From Gonatopus flavifemur (Eukaryota > Arthropoda > Insecta > Hymenoptera > Dryinidae), in contig JAFFJZ010000044.1 of NCBI GenBank assembly GCA_018340375.1, forward strand, positions 186,001 to 250,000: DNA of 64,000 nt. The letters run 5' to 3'. The notes below the pieces were generated by a model. It was not told the origin of the DNA, ran no database searches, and saw nothing but the letters and a program-made list of their open reading frames with translations. Shown piece by piece: positions 22,970-32,805 of this stretch (within the stretch, counting starts at the first letter, position 1; every line of letters begins with the position of its first letter). Both the position numbers and the translations under genes were made by a program.

Positions 22970-23740
22970 CTACTGCGGGTTTTTATATCTACAAGAACTT
23001 TGCCAATGCCCAGGCTTACCGCATCGAAAACAATTACCAGACTTCTTATTAGATTTGAAATTGTGCCCTTTCGCTGTATGAGATTCATTTATAGCTCTTG
23101 CTTGAAAAGCACTATTACTCGACACATCTTGCACATTTATTCTCTTTTCTTCTAATAAAAGTCTATTTATTAAATTATCAAGGGTCCTCTCTGTTTCATT
23201 AGTTGAATCCCATGCGGTTATAAAATGTTGGAGTGAAGGAGGAATTGTCATCAAAATTTTAGTCATCATCATTGAATCGGAGATGGGCTGTTTAAGAGCA
23301 TTTAAACGGAAAGCTAAATCTTTTACTTTTGATATGTACGTTGCAAGATCTTCTGAATTATTTTTGCTCATTGTAAACCACTCTTGTTGTAGCAAATGAA
23401 TTGTTATTTGATTACTTTTTTCGAATAGATCATTGAGCTTTAACCAAATTTCACTAGCTGATTGACAATTCATTATGTGTAAAAGATTTGTCTCACTTAC
23501 AGTTGTTACTATTATTTTTTGAGCCAGCCCATCCTTCTGCGTCCATGATTTTAAAGCCGTCGCATAGGCATTCCTTTGTTCTTCCGTAGCTCCAGCTGTT
23601 AGTATTGGTTTTTTCTCTTCTCCAGTCGCAATACCGTAGACATCCTTGGCTAATAGTTGCACTCGCACTTGGAATTTCCACAATGTCCAGTTCTCGATCC
23701 CTTTTAGCTTCGTAACTTGACTTAGATCATTATCCATCAT
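22970..23740 (-). CDS. gag: Copia Gag nucleocapsid polyprotein
   Basis: Gag forms the virus-like particle and packages element RNA. The frame is open to 23812, but I prefer a start at about 23740 (MMDNDLSQVTKLKG), since copia Gags begin near this motif and the upstream residues are unlike the family. The body holds the UBN2/copia-gag helical region: WTLWKFQVRVQLL, then the family-typical SASEIWLKLNDLFEKSN and LLQQEWFTM. The C-terminus carries a CCHC zinc knuckle CFRCGKPGHWQSSC with CX2CX4HX4C spacing. The frame ends with TAG at 22970-22972, in the same frame as pol. Confidence 0.9.
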   Translation of the reverse strand: MMDNDLSQVTKLKGIENWTLWKFQVRVQLLAKDVYGIATGEEKKPILTAGATEEQRNAYATALKSWTQKDGLAQKIIVTTVSETNLLHIMNCQSASEIWLKLNDLFEKSNQITIHLLQQEWFTMSKNNSEDLATYISKVKDLAFRLNALKQPISDSMMMTKILMTIPPSLQHFITAWDSTNETERTLDNLINRLLLEEKRINVQDVSSNSAFQARAINESHTAKGHNFKSNKKSGNCFRCGKPGHWQSSCRYKNPQ

Positions 23741-23875
23741 GTAATCGCACTCTCGCACGTGGCCGGCATACACGAGGAAGGAAGAATAAACGAAGATTTT
23801 TTTTTTGAACAAAAAAAAACACTCGAGAACTGTTTTAAACGCGAAAATATTTATTGCACGCGCAGATTAATGGAC

Positions 23876-23889
23876 CTGGGCCCATAAAC
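23876..23889 (-). promoter_or_regulatory. Copia primer-binding site (half tRNA-iMet)
   Basis: Immediately inside the 5' LTR the minus strand reads GTTTATGGGCCCAG. This is complementary to the anticodon-arm region of initiator tRNA-Met (GCUGGGCCCAUAACCC), not to its 3' CCA end. Drosophila copia uses the same cleaved half-tRNA primer and has the matching GGTTATGGGCCCAG site. This supports both the copia assignment and an unusual priming mode. Confidence 0.85.
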
Positions 23890-24158
23890 TGATAAAATAA
23901 AGACTCGATTGTGGTATATACGTGGTTTTTTTTATGGATTCGATGACCACGTTTTCGTATGTAACATGAGGCCCGCCATCTTACAGAACAGTGAAGACGG
24001 GAGAGAGAAAAGCAGAGCGCGCTCACACACGTACATATATTCTAAAGCGCATGCTCCCAGTTATGATGTACAAGGAGGAGAGCAAAGATGCGCAAACAAG
24101 ATATACATATATACATATATATCGGGTGTCAATTCAATAAAGAGGATCATTTACAACA
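23890..24158 (-). repeat. Copia 5' LTR
   Basis: 269 bp, the same length as the other LTR. For the minus-strand element this LTR supplies promoter and transcript start. Outside it lies the second copy of CATCC. Confidence 0.95.
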
Positions 24159-24401
24159 CATCCGATACATGAGGTGATGAGTCGTGGTGGTGTGAGGGTG
24201 CTCTCCCCAACTTCATGTGAGCCTGAAAATCAAAAAGTAATTATACGATAAGTAATGATGTAAAGGGAAGGAACGATACCTGTTCATACCAGAGCCCATC
24301 AATTTTTGTTAATTAACCTGGAAAGAGCGAATAAAATGACGTAAATAATTGTTCATTAGATAATAAGTATAAATTGAATCTAAGATAAAACCATATTTAC
24401 C

Positions 24402-24799
24402 TGTTGTGTGGAACCCAGTGGAGAAACACGCACGTAAAACAATCCGATTATCGCGAAAACCGTACATACGAAAATTATTATAACTCAACGCAACCGCGAA
24501 TTAAATAACGCCCGTTATTATCACTGTCACACGCGAACCCGGGACACTAATCGCGATTTTATAGAACTCCGCGAACACAAGATACGGGAGTTGACAGTTG
24601 TCAACAAAGCGCGGCCATGTTGTAGATCACGAAAGCCATTGCGCAGAAGCCAGTATCATATCGCCGGGTTATCGAACCTCCATCGATTGATCGAAAGTAC
24701 GGATAGTACCAGAACTATCCGCAAGGTAGTCTAGGTTTCGCGTAGGACGGGATAATTCCAGCAGGATATAATAAGAGGTATTTGGCTCGTATTTTTCAC
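24402..24799. promoter_or_regulatory. Putative divergent promoter region
   Basis: Compared with its surroundings this stretch is CpG-richer and free of recognised repeats. It lies between a minus-strand exon ending at a donor (24401) and a plus-strand exon ending at a donor (24848). GATATAATAAGAGG near 24765 could act as a plus-strand TATA-like element. The inference is from splice-site geometry only. Confidence 0.35.
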
Positions 24800-25912
24800 T
24801 CTCAACCGCCTACACCTTCCTGCCAGTCGCAGAAACAGTTTGAAAAAGGTGAGCGATTTTGAGTCATTTTTCTACACATGGACCGGGGTTATGGTTATAC
24901 CTAACATTCTCAGACCGGTGGTTAAGATAGGGCTAGAGGAAGACAAAGTGTACTGTCCTTGTCTAATTTAGATTCTAGAGTCGTGTAGGGAAAGGTGGGA
25001 ACGAGAACTTGGATAATATCAGTTCTCAAGTAGGGGCACAAAGCACAGCCCATGGGGATCTGCAACGCCACCCTACTATGGCTGCAGCTTAGGGATCATC
25101 CGCAAATACACCGAATACCGTATTCATACCGCCAATTAGAGACTTTCTTGTAAAAATTTAACCTAGAATCATCTGGGGAACAGACCTCTCTGTCTATTCC
25201 ATTGCTTATCTTTGTTCCTTCAGAACGAATTAAAACTGGGTCGGTGCCGAATCAACGAAAAACCAAATCAACGAAAAAAAATTTACTAGCAGTATGAAGT
25301 TGTCATTTTGTTGCAGTATGAAATGAAATTAGTCATAGATCATTGATTAAATTAAACGAAAAGTAAAAAACATTGATTTGCTAACACAACCCCACGGTAA
25401 ACTTGATTTCCCTTTGTTATGTTTATGATTATGGTATGGTTACGTTTATGATAACAACAAACCGATTTTCGTTCTCTACAGACGTTTGAAACAGTTTGAT
25501 TGTACCGATCGATTAGGAAGATCATTAATAATTTTATTAGAATGATGAATTACGTGTCTACTGTAATAAACGGGTGCAGTGAATAGGTTAACATAAAAAA
25601 TTTTCGTTTAATTTAATCAATGATCTATGACTAATTTCATTTCATACTGCAACAAAATGACAACTTCATTGATTTGGTTTTCCGTTGATCCGGCACCGAC
25701 CCTTAAAACTCGGGCCGGTTTTCAACGAAATTATAGGGCGAACGGTTCGCATAGAATCAACATTCCGTTGTAACGGGCGCGTTTTCTACTCATATATTAC
25801 CGGTAAACAATCATTCCGATCAAATCCTTTCCGTTGGATTATTTGTATTTTCCCACGCCGCGAAATTCGAGAAGTGTGCACACTTAGGGCATTAGAAAGT
25901 CCGGACTATTAA
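24790..25912 (+). other. Putative plus-strand transcript with MITE in exon 2
   Basis: Exon 1 ends at 24848 (GAAAAAG|GTGAGC). An acceptor at 25221 (TTTGTTCCTTCAG|AACG) opens exon 2. With the 25238-25702 MITE and one 8-bp duplicate removed, exon 2 reads on through AACTCGGGCCGG and stays open to a stop at 25910-25912 (KLGPVFNEIIGRT ... CTLRALESPDY), roughly 70 codons. No ATG was found in frame in exon 1, and I recognise no domain. It may be a non-coding RNA or an eroded gene. Confidence 0.35.
25238..25702. mobile_element. MITE with 8-bp target duplication TTAAAACT
   Basis: TIRs: GGGTCGGTGCCGAATCAACG at left, and GGGTCGGTGCCGGATCAACG read inward from the right. Arms extend well over 100 bp with internal differences. 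TTAAAACT directly flanks both ends (25230-25237 and 25703-25710). Eight-base duplications occur in hAT, P and Merlin elements; the GGG start and lack of a hAT-type CAGNG end make Merlin-like or another superfamily possible. No coding capacity in 465 bp. Confidence 0.85.
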
Positions 25913-26085
25913 GTCGTATTTTAAGAGAATAATTATTAGAGATGTATAACTTGAAATTCATCGACCAATCATTACGTTTGTTTTGGTAAATATGTAAATG
26001 TCTTCATGTTTGTTGTTTCGTGCTAATAAATCATTCAGTGGTCAATATATTGAGAATCCGCCTCATCCAGTTCTTTGTAAATAAA
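25913..26085. other. No gene recognised
   Basis: AT-rich spacer, possibly the 3' untranslated part of the preceding transcript (AATAAA-like words such as CTAATAAATC near 26024). Confidence 0.3.
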
Positions 26086-26088
26086 CTG

Positions 26089-26170
26089 TGACCCGCGTTC
26101 CCCAAGACATCCGAAACTTACCCTGGAACCGACGAGCCAGAGGCACTCATTTGGGGCTAATTATTTCTTT
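26089..26170 (+). repeat. LTR-like fragment, TGTGACCCGCGTTCCCC start
   Basis: About 80 bp beginning TGTGACCCGCGTTCCCCAA that recurs inverted at about 36421-36500, where the 20-base core is exact and the remainder is diverged. TGTGACC starts are common for gypsy-type LTRs, so I read both as LTR scraps. No internal domain is found nearby. Confidence 0.4.
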
Positions 26171-26214
26171 AATCAGAGATGGTCAAACCCACTGACGCGT
26201 GAATCAAATGAATG

Positions 26215-26860
26215 ATTACGAAACGTCACAAACAACTGGAGGTTCAAACTTTTAGAGAAAATATTTTAGAATCAATTCTATCTCCAGCTACATCAATCAG
26301 GTTGATCTTCAGGCATTCAAAAACAATATCCGTGATTATAATATCATTTATAACATATATAATACTCCGAAATATTCTTTCTCTCGAATACTCTATTTCC
26401 AATTGAACATTTTCCATCAGAGATCTGTATTCTCAATCATCTTAATTTTCAGATAATTCTTTCCTACATATCACTGTTGATAAATATCTATTCTCACATA
26501 TTTCCACTCTCACAAATCCTCATCATTAAATATATGTTGAAATGGGGAGAAACATGGGCGGTGGAATAAGATTATGTTCATTTGTGACACATACCTAAGA
26601 ATGATGATCTGTGAATATCAAAATATATAAAAATAAAGATATTTAATATTCATGATATTCGAGAATTGAATCATTTGAAAACAAAGGTGGTGAAAGATAA
26701 AAATAAAAGTTTGTAAGAATAGAAATGTAATCCAACTTTAATGGAACATCTGGAGAGATAGAACTTTGGAAGAAGATATTTAGAATGAATTGTATCTCCA
26801 ATCATATCAGCGTGGTTGACCTATAGTTATTTTACAACAATTTCTATAATCAGAATACTT
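26215..26860. repeat. Diverged direct duplication
   Basis: The segment around 26228-26330 (GAGAAAATATTTTAGAATCAATTCTATCTCCAGC) resembles 26755-26850 (GAAGATATTTAGAATGAATTGTATCTCCAATC). The intervening part at 26650-26750 also resembles 18600-18710. Non-coding. Confidence 0.4.
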
Positions 26861-26929
26861 TTGTATCTGCACAATTTTCGTCGAGTTGATCCTAAACAGT
26901 CTGCGTAATCATTCGTCAATTGGTCAGTG

Positions 26930-27455
26930 GAGTGCACCCGATGCGAAGATTTGTGGTATATCTATTGTGCTCCTATTTTTTCTGCATTTTCCCTCAACGC
27001 TACCTAATGATCATGGTAGGATTTAACGTACAGATGTATGTTACATCTACATCCTTCTTGCTTTTTCTTCATCACCTATGATTCTGTTGGGAGAATCTGA
27101 TAGTGGTATTATTAACGCAAGGACTTGTATATCCACTGCACTTCTGCCTTTTCTTCATTTTCCTATGACGCCACCGAATGAAATTCATCATGGTGGTACA
27201 TAACATAAAGATGTATGGTACATATGCATCCTTCTTGCTTTTTCTTCATCTACCTGTGATTCTATTGGAAGAATCTGATAATAGTGTCCTAACGCAAAGA
27301 CCTGCGGTATATCCACTGCACTCTTGCCTTTTCTTCATTTTCTTTCTACGCTATCTGATAATATTGATTGTAGCGGTACGTAACATACAGATGTATAGCA
27401 TACCTGCATCCTTTCTACTTTTCTTGATCCACCTGTAATTTTACTCAAAGAATCT
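26930..27455. repeat. About 178-bp tandem repeat, nearly 3 units
   Basis: AGATGTATG landmarks occur at 27032, 27209 and 27389 (steps 177 and 180). Units share CCACTGCACTTCTGCC-like and CATCCTTCTTGCTTTTTC segments. Diverged copies, no coding content. Confidence 0.75.
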
Positions 27456-28046
27456 AGAGAAATCATTTTGTATCATTTTGTACATATTCATAATTTTGAT
27501 TCGGGGTGTCATATTTTTTTGGTATACATGAAGTGCTCGGTGACTAACCTTATTTTCGAATGTTTTTCACACTTGCTATAATTCATCGATGTTTTTTCAT
27601 GGACTTCAATTTTTAATTACAAGCCATTATTCAATGATTGAATTTACATTAATCTTATCATAACCTTTAATAACCCATAATTCATCCATCTCGTATTGTC
27701 ATAAATAACCTGTAATTCATCCATCTCGTATTGTCATATTATTTTTTCATGTATTGTGATTCTATTGTAACTGTCAACGCTATACATAATAACATTGAAC
27801 ATTATCTATATTTTTTACTAAAATGAACGTTAACGCTATTGGATGTTTGGAAGATACTGAAATGAATGCTATTGGATGTTATAAGAAAAAGAGCGAGATA
27901 GATATATTGGCAGAAAAAAAGTTCATCTACCAATCATCGCACAGGTTATAAAAGACTGACAAACCATTCGGATAAATACATACTAATGAACAAATGATCC
28001 ACTATTGGACATTCGAAGAAAGAAAGACGGAACAAATGATCTACTA
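27456..28046. other. No gene recognised
   Basis: AT-rich. A short direct repeat AACCTGTAATTCATCCATCT / AACCCATAATTCATCCATCT occurs near 27670-27730. Nothing else stands out. Confidence 0.4.
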
Positions 28047-28213
28047 CAGAGCTCCTAGATGAGCTCCGACGCTGAGGGGAAATGTACCCCCACCATCAGC
28101 TCATATATGCATGTGTTGTAAGTGTTACTTACCAATACTTACGACTATTATATACATGAAGTGATGGTAGGGGTACTCTTCCCCTCAGCGTCGGAGCTCA
28201 TCTGGCATCTCTG
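28047..28213. mobile_element. hAT-type MITE, 167 bp
   Basis: The terminal inverted repeats start CAGAG (CAGAGCTCCTAGATGAGC and CAGAGATGCCAGATGAGC read inward) and are long (about 55 bp: GCTCCGACGCTGAGGGGAA ...). The 8-bp duplication ATCTACTA flanks both ends exactly. CAGNG ends plus an 8-bp duplication are the hAT signature. It contains no coding frame, so it must move with another element's transposase. Confidence 0.88.
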
Positions 28214-28752
28214 ATCTACTATTGGGCGTTCGAAGAAAGAAAAAGACAGACAGAATGAATCTTTGTAGCATTGGAAATCGCCTCAAGGATGACAGATCTT
28301 CGTGTTAAGAAGAAACCGATGAATCAGCAATTCCGGAAAAATATTTTGATCGGATAAAAAATTGAAACGTTTATATTTCGGTATCGGATGAACTGATCAA
28401 GTTCGTAGTGTGCTTAATCGAAAGTGTATAATCGTATTATATAATGGAAGTGTAGTTCTTTTTTCGTGACATACAATATGTGTCGAGTTATTGTGCATTG
28501 AAAATTTTTTCGGGAGGTTAAAACTTGGTTGAGGCGTATAGATACACGGTAACCTGCGACTTCTGTTTTTCTTCACTTATGTAAAAAATACTTATACATT
28601 ATTGATAACATCTTTTTTTAGGGTTTTTTCATATACTTGGCGTCGACACGCTACCGCGTGTCTTGTTGAATTCAAAGAATTGAGGAACGTAGATATCAAA
28701 TTTTATTCGAAGCCAAACGATTTGAGACTCGAGTAGTTCCGTCTTCGGGGGA

Positions 28753-28949
28753 TACAGTCCAAAATTACACTTCAAAGATTCCAACCAAATGTGGCTGCAT
28801 CTTACTCGGAAACTTGATTGAAATTCAGCCTTTTCCATTATGTCGGCATTTGTTTTTGGTGCTCACTTTCAATAAAATAGGGCTAGTTTTGGCTGCATCT
28901 TAAAATCAATTAATATTCAGGATGAAAGTAAGTTTCGCTGTTTACTGTG
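28753..28949. repeat. Foldback element, inverted copy of the 1376-1559 family
   Basis: The right end reverse-complements to CACAGTAAACAGCGAAAC. The interior shares TAGGGCTAGTTTTGGCTGCA with the other copy in opposite orientation, and GTGGCTGCATCTTACTCGG matches its far side. Left boundary approximate. Confidence 0.55.
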
Positions 28950-29125
28950 TCATATAAATTCATGTAGCTCAGTAAGTCGAAAGTATCATAAACATTACAT
29001 CAAGTTGAGATACCCCTGGTCGAGGGAAAGGGTCAAAACCTTATAGAAACAAATAAGAACAAACAGGAGCGCGTATGGACCTTAAATCTTTCGTCGCGGG
29101 TTTTGAGTCTTCCAATCGATTTCTC

Positions 29126-29335
29126 CACTGTAAAAGATCGGTGGTGTTGGAAAGAGTTCACACCAAATAGCGTTTTCTTAACACCACGTGGTGGCATTCT
29201 CACACCGTCAAGTGTCATTTCAGCACCGTTTGGAGATATTTCAACACTCATTTTCGGGTAGACTTCTATGAAAACCGCGTCATGTTAATTTTGTGTTAAT
29301 TCTGATACCGTTATGACACTGCCTTTTTTACAGTG
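29126..29335. repeat. Foldback element, CACTGTAAAA type
   Basis: Ends CACTGTAAAAGATCGG and, reverse-complemented, CACTGTAAAAAAGGCAG. The interior reiterates CACCGT/ACACCA words, for example AACACCACGTGGTGGCATTC and CACACCGTCAAGTG. No matching flanks. Confidence 0.5.
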
Positions 29336-29547
29336 TATGATTTTCTTTTACTAAGGTTTTTACATTGAAGAAATTAACATGTGAACCATTCACAATCAAA
29401 GCACAGGAAAGAATGTTTAATGTTAGTTGTATCAATAACGGTTGTATTATTGTTTCTTGCTTCTTCGGCAATTTTTTTTTCAGACACCAACGGAATAGAC
29501 CAATTTACTATACACTGTTAAGAATTTCTTGGAATTTCATGTACACA

Positions 29548-30788
29548 ACACGTCGTTCAATAAGTCCCGAGACTAACAACGAAAACAACTTTTTTTTTCA
29601 AATATCATTTTTATTCATTAATATAATCTCCTTTCAGAGTGATACAATCTTTTCAACGCCTTCCCAACATTTCTATACCATGTTTATAGAAGGGTTTATC
29701 CTTTGCTTTAGAATAGGCTTCAGTTTCGGCAATGACCTCCTCATTCGAGCCAAATTTTTTTCCCCGGAGCATTTTTTTGAGATCAGCAAAGAGCCAGTAG
29801 TCGCTGGGGGCTAAATCTGTCGAATACGGGGGGTGGGGAAGCAAATCAAAGCCCAACTCGTTGGATTTTGCCATTGTTTTCATGGACTTGTGGCATGGTG
29901 CATTGTCTTGGTGGAAAAGGATTTTTTTCTTCTTCATGTGCGGTCGTTTTGCTGCGATCTCCTCCTTCAAACGTACCAACAAGTCAATATAATAATCACT
30001 GTTGATCGATTTACCTCTTTCCAGGTAGTCAATGAAAATCACGCCATGTGTATCCCAAAAAACAGACGCCATGACTTTGCCAGCAGACTGCTGCGTTTTT
30101 GGACGCTTTGGGTGGCTTTCTCCAGACATGCGCCACTCAAATGAATACCGATTCGACTCCGGAGTGAAATGATGTATCCATGTTTCATCCATGGTCACGT
30201 ATCGACGCAGGAAATCCTTTTTGTTCCGAGTAAATAGCGATAAAGAGCTCTCTGAATCGTCAACTCGTTGCTGTTTTTGATCCACTGAAAGCAACCGCGG
30301 CACCCACTTGGAAAAGACCTTTTTCATGGAGGATTGTAAATACGCTTCCAGATGATATCTGTGTCATTTCTGCAATCTCACGGACCTTCACTTTGCGATT
30401 TTTCATTACGATTTTTAACACTTTACTCACATTTTCCGGTGTAACGACCACGTACGACCACGTTTAAACTCAGCATACCAACGACAAATCGTTGATTTGG
30501 ATGGAGAGGAGTCCGGGTAACGTTTTTCAAGCCATTGCTGGGCTTCTACGGTGTTTTTACACATTGAAAAACAATGTTTTATCAACACGCGAAACTCGCT
30601 TTTTTCCATTTTTTAAACAAATTACAAAGTGACTTTACTCTAACCTCGATAACTCTGCTGTTTGTGGTCCGATCGACGTGAAATTTTTACACGTTTCATG
30701 TGAAGAGTCGCACTCTAGGGAAACGTGGCCAGTTTGGTACTACTGGCACCATCTCTGTGTTAGTCTCGGGACTTATTGAACGATGTGT
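29548..30788 (-). mobile_element. Mariner element, 1241 bp, both TIRs present
   Basis: The TIR read inward from the left is ACACGTCGTTCAATAAGTCC; from the right it is ACACATCGTTCAATAAGTCC. The two agree for about 30 bp apart from one base. TA follows the right end; the corresponding left dinucleotide is CA, a mutated TA. Length is typical of mariner. Transposase runs on the minus strand and is broken. Confidence 0.92.
29653..30609 (-). pseudogene. Mariner transposase, frameshifted
   Basis: The N-terminus MEKSEFRVLIKHCFSMCKNT starts at 30609 (paired helix-turn-helix region, STICRWYAEFKRGRT), then the frame changes within 30427-30451, where the acidic linker usual for the family is missing. 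The middle part (VVTPENVSKVLKIVMKNRK) shifts again in 30260-30327 to the catalytic core: MDETWIHHFTPESNR, VFWDTHGVIFIDYLERGK, FHQDNAPCH and LAPSDYWLF. The D of HQDN and D of PSDY are 34 residues apart (DD34D). WVPRLLSVDQKQQRVDDSE marks the inter-domain stretch. A TGA at 29653 removes the last about 14 family residues. There are three breaks, while the core residues survive: recently dead by appearance. Confidence 0.92.
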
Positions 30789-30799
30789 TATGTGAACAA

Positions 30800-31158
30800 A
30801 AATTCAATTCTTGTGAACTGAAATAGGAATCCAAATACATGTTATTGAATTTTCAAGTTATTTTGCATGAAAATTGAAATTAATGTACAGGTTATTGAAA
30901 AAACTTAGAAAAATTTAATCCATTATATTAACATAACAATATCATTATAATATCATTATAATTATGATCAAATCATGGCTCTAATGGCATCCATAACTGA
31001 AAATAACAAAAATGATCCGAGTTGGTTTGGATTTGAAAAAAAATCTAAAAATGCTCATATCTCAAAGACTAACCTTCAAAAAACGGGAAATTCTTGCATT
31101 ATGGCTGCAGAATACGCCCTTAAAATACAATTTTTCTCACTTGGGTCACCCTTTATAC
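30800..31158. other. No gene recognised
   Basis: AT-rich spacer. A palindromic bit CACTTGGGT ... ACCCAAGTG spans about 31139-31167 at the edge of the next element. Confidence 0.4.
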
Positions 31159-31735
31159 TACCCAAGTGTGTATTAACGACGGGTCCAATCTGAGCCCAGG
31201 GTGGGTGCCCATGCTGCCTAACGTGAGGCCAAGCTGGGCAGACAAATGGTGCCAACCCTGAGATGATAACATCGTTCCCAGCTTGGCTGTATTGCTTCGC
31301 TCGAGGATTGGTAACACCATGGGCGCAGCATGAACCCAGACTAGGCAATCAATACTGCCCCTTCCTTTTTTTTTGAAATTGGAAAATTGCTTTGAATTCT
31401 ACCCCAGCGGGCATACATTCCAGCCCCACTCTGGCTCAGTCTTGGGTCTAGTGTTGAGCCCCATCGTGCCTATATAGGCCCAAGACTGATATAAATTCGG
31501 GATATAAATTCACCCCAATCTTGGCCTAACGCTGGTCCAGCTTGGGGCCAAGTTCAAATGTGCCCGCACTAAGATTCATTATTTCCATTCTCTACCAACC
31601 ATAATTGTATTGGAAAGCACAACAGGGCCAAGATTAAGCCCAAGATGGGCCCCATCGTCATTCTCCAATACTGGGTTAAAGAGGATGGACCCAGCCTAGG
31701 GCCCATTGTCATTATAGGCAATACACGCTTGGGTA
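31159..31735. repeat. TIR element with internal CCCAAGCTTGGG-like reiteration
   Basis: Ends TACCCAAGTGTGTATT and, reverse-complemented, TACCCAAGCGTGTATT. AC lies outside both ends. The interior is filled with GCCCAGG, CCAAGCTGGGC, CCCAGCTTGG and GGCCCAAG variants in both orientations, unlike the AT-rich flanks. No coding frame; apparent ORFs here are by-products. Confidence 0.65.
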
Positions 31736-31969
31736 ACGCTCTGACGAAGTCATCCACGTATTCACTCCAACTATGTACTATAGTTGGATCACACGATTTG
31801 TTCAGTGTTTCTACATCACAAGTACATCTTGATCCACAAGTTTGAAGAATGAACGCAAGGTCATATGAGCAGAAAAATGCTCCCTTACACATAAGTGGCA
31901 GTGGCTTGAGTGAAAGAGCTTGGGCGTCCGGTTTCGACGTCCCGCGTTCACATTTTGTGAAGCTGATTT

Positions 31970-32110
31970 TTTTTTTCAACAATCATGAACATGTGCATGA
32001 AATTTAAAGAACTTGTTATTGAATTTTCAATCATGATTTCTCTCAACAATCAAGAACATGTGCATGAAGTTTGAAGAACTGGTTATTGGATTTTCAATAC
32101 TATTGTACAT
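31970..32110. repeat. Short direct duplication, about 67-bp step
   Basis: CAACAATCATGAACATGTGC at 31977 and CAACAATCAAGAACATGTGC at 32044, both followed by similar AAGAACTTGTTATTG-type sequence. Two copies only. Confidence 0.6.
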
Positions 32111-32804
32111 TATTTTTCATTGACGTAAGTGGAAATTGCTTCCATTATATGTGATGGAAAATTCAATCAGAAATTTATAACAGTGTACCAGCCATACTTT
32201 TTCTTCTGTAAAATTAATTACTCATTTAGTGAAGTGTAACAAAAAAGGATTCTCGGTTACAACACAATTCAGCGATCGCTTATACACGGATTCAAAGAGT
32301 TGGGAGGAATAATAGTTACTTGTGTGTTCTGTTTTCTTTTTTCCTTCATTCCCTAATGTCAATTGATTGTGACGTCACTGAAGCGAAGCAATGAATCTTA
32401 ATGGAGAACAATACGAAAGAAACACGTGACTGGTTCGTGTCTCGTTTTGAACGAACATACGATTCGACTAAACAGTTATGTTTAAAAAACTTACAAGCAT
32501 CCTCCCTTTGAGACCGCTTGCATAGTCTCTTTAATTCATTGCACATTACCTTCTATCATAAGCTTGTGCATGTATTCTCTCTTGGATCTATGAACGAATT
32601 ACATGAGTATGAGATAATTACAAGAGTTTTTTACAATATTATTATCATTTTCAAAGGGGACAATATATTCATATGATTTCAACGTTTAGTTTCAAATACA
32701 TTTTCTCTGTACGAAAACTTGATTATTCCCTTTTTATTGGCGATGAACAGGAATAAAACTTGGAATATTTCTCAGATTCAGATTGATTCAAGCTACTACC
32801 ATTA
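32111..32804. other. No gene recognised
   Basis: AT-rich. A CAGTGTA end preceded by ATAA occurs near 32185, possibly a lone foldback terminus. Nothing coding. Confidence 0.35.
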
Positions 32805-32805
32805 T

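Larger units (their letters stand above)
19014..24158 (-). mobile_element. Full-length copia-type LTR retrotransposon
   Basis: A complete element on the minus strand, 5145 bp: 5' LTR (23890-24158), primer-binding site, gag, pol, polypurine tract, 3' LTR (19014-19282). The 5-bp target duplication CATCC lies directly outside both LTRs (19009-19013 and 24159-24163). The LTRs begin TG and end CA on the plus strand. By eye they differ at only two positions over 269 bp, so the insertion is recent. Domain order protease-integrase-RT-RNase H identifies Ty1/copia. The only obvious lesion is one in-frame stop between gag and pol. Confidence 0.95.
18632..24450 (-). pseudogene. Putative spliced host gene, split by the copia insertion
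   Basis: On the minus strand a series of clean splice sites can be read: exon 1 ends 24401 (CAACAG|GTAAAT), exon 2 is 24317-24280 (CCAG| ... ACAG|GTATCG), exon 3 is 24222-24164 joined, after removing copia and one CATCC, to 19013-18992 (TTTG|GTACGT), exon 4 is 18937-18836 (TACAG| ... CATG|GTAAGG) and exon 5 starts 18757 (TTTTTCAG|). Introns are 83, 57, 54 and 77 nt. With copia removed, exons 3-5 are 81, 102 and 126 nt, all multiples of three and in one frame. That gives a 100-residue ORF from the ATG at 24216 to the stop at 18632. It has no domain I recognise. The last exon overlaps a dispersed repeat, which weakens the coding case. An untranslated RNA is the main alternative. Confidence 0.4.
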
